Below are positions 6,542-6,968 of a stretch of DNA of 6,968 bases, one piece after another (the stretch's first letter is position 1; each line of letters starts with the position of its first letter). The stretch is taken from the NCBI GenBank assembly GCA_902477365.1, contig CABSGW010000137.1, positions 1 to 6,968 on the forward strand. Direction: 5' to 3'. The position numbers were made by a program, and so were the translations under genes. This DNA is from an uncultured Prevotellaceae bacterium. GTDB lineage: Bacteria > Bacteroidota > Bacteroidia > Bacteroidales > Bacteroidaceae. The notes beneath the pieces are model-generated. The model had not been told where the DNA came from and did not search any database. It was given only the letters and a program-made list of their open reading frames with translations.

Positions 6542-6968
6542 TCAGCTATCGTGCTGCATTGTCAACCGGACGATGCGGCACGTTTTTTTATTCAAGGCAT
6601 AACGATGATCTATACGTTTACCCACCACCCAAACAATTTCTCCTTCACTACACACCACCCACTGTTCTTGACGTTCCACTTGGGATATTTTGAGATCCGT
6701 CAAGTAATCGCTGACCAATTTACGATGTCCCTTCATACCTAGAGGATAAAAACGATCTCCAGCCTGTATCCGGCGTACCGTAAGCGGAAACTTCAACAGA
6801 TCACGATCTAAACAGGCCATTTCGCTATTTTGGGGTATATCCCCTAAAACATCCATCAACAGTTCTTCACAGATCAAAGCAAGCCCCTCGGACAACAAAA
6901 TATGTTCACCCAACTCCAGTGTATGCACAGATTCAGTTCCTTTTTTTCTGACCAACAATAACTCCCCC
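6542..6968 (-). CDS. tilS: tRNA(Ile)-lysidine synthase TilS, C-terminal fragment
   Basis: TilS uses ATP to attach lysine to the wobble cytidine (C34) of tRNA-Ile with the CAU anticodon, changing its reading from AUG to AUA. Only the last 141 residues are present. The frame (GELLLVRKKGTES...) is open to the right edge, so the PP-loop catalytic domain lies outside the window, and the TTG at 6958 is not a start. The C-terminal TilS domain is clear: FPLTVRRIQAGDRFYPLGMK (GDRFYPLGMKG is encoded at 6728-6760), then KLVSDYLTDLKIS, and EIVWVVGKRIDHRYAL before the C-terminus TMQHDS. These match the conserved pattern in which the domain binds the tRNA acceptor end. The gene converges on the + strand unit with 18 bases between stops, and its last 14 or so codons contain the terminator of that unit. 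No intrinsic terminator for tilS itself was found in the - strand sequence just past its stop. Confidence 0.9.
   Translation of the reverse strand, partial: GELLLVRKKGTESVHTLELGEHILLSEGLALICEELLMDVLGDIPQNSEMACLDRDLLKFPLTVRRIQAGDRFYPLGMKGHRKLVSDYLTDLKISQVERQEQWVVCSEGEIVWVVGKRIDHRYALNKKTCRIVRLTMQHDS
6550..6589 (+). terminator. Rho-independent terminator of the dnaN-to-TPR gene unit, inside tilS
   Basis: On the + strand, 6550-6563 pairs with 6569-6582 to give a 14-base-pair stem (12 Watson-Crick pairs and two U-G pairs, 6555/6577 and 6560/6572) closed by the five-base loop AACCG. Seven T residues (6583-6589) follow directly, which is the classic intrinsic terminator form. It begins 27 bases after the stop of the TPR protein gene and should end that transcript. 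In the opposite RNA strand the two U-G pairs become A-C mismatches and no U-run follows, so it should not terminate tilS transcription. The whole element lies within the last codons of tilS. Confidence 0.85.

Noticed and set aside
6551..6742. 63-residue + strand reading frame opposite tilS
   Set aside because: It begins within the terminator hairpin and is the shadow of a clearly conserved tilS domain; its His/Phe/Thr-rich sequence resembles no family I know.
6941..6947. T7 run (A7 on the coding strand) in tilS as a possible frameshift site
   Set aside because: It encodes Lys-Lys in a frame that continues normally into the conserved C-terminal domain, with no alternative frame product visible.
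6956..6958. TTG at the 5' end of the visible tilS frame as a start codon
   Set aside because: The frame stays open to the window edge and TilS proteins need an upstream catalytic domain, so this is a truncated gene, not a short one.

Overview
The window looks like ordinary chromosomal DNA from the Bacteroidales (Bacteroides, Phocaeicola or Parabacteroides type). The evidence is the protein sequences (a beta clamp ending in MPMMLSD, a DUF4835/PorD-family protein, and a CoaBC with PAMD and LAS in place of PAMN and LAC), the moderate-to-low GC, and starts that mostly lack a clear Shine-Dalgarno sequence. Genus and species cannot be settled from the sequence alone.

Layout: six + strand genes are packed head to tail with gaps of 4 to 11 bases, or a 22-base overlap. 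They are the 3' end of dnaN (1-288), a DEDDh exonuclease with an ExoX-like C-terminal domain (300-1070), coaBC (1078-2277), an exported DUF4835/PorD-family protein (2256-3161), recN (3169-4833) and an exported protein with a trypsin-like fold followed by TPRs (4838-6523). On the - strand, tilS (6542-6968, its 5' part beyond the right edge) converges on them with only 18 bases between the two stop codons. No intergenic stretch is long enough to hold another gene, and no promoter was found, so the + strand genes are probably one transcription unit whose promoter lies upstream of the window.

The unit mixes replication and repair (sliding clamp, exonuclease, RecN), coenzyme A synthesis (CoaBC) and two envelope proteins (DUF4835 and the protease-like/TPR protein). 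From memory, the order dnaN - exonuclease - coaBC - DUF4835 - recN recurs in Bacteroidota; co-transcription need not mean a shared pathway. The unit ends at a strong intrinsic terminator (6550-6589) that lies inside the 3' coding end of the convergent tilS gene.

The most interesting points are: (1) the last + strand gene encodes an HtrA-like fold in which all three catalytic positions appear replaced (His to Ala65, Asp to Asn96, Ser to Cys165), apparently a secreted pseudoprotease joined to TPRs; (2) the terminator is written into tilS codons, with two G-U pairs that make the hairpin stable only in the + strand RNA; (3) CoaBC departs from the E. coli enzyme at two known active-site positions. 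I see no mobile element, CRISPR array, RNA gene or defence system, and apart from these points the region is conserved housekeeping DNA.
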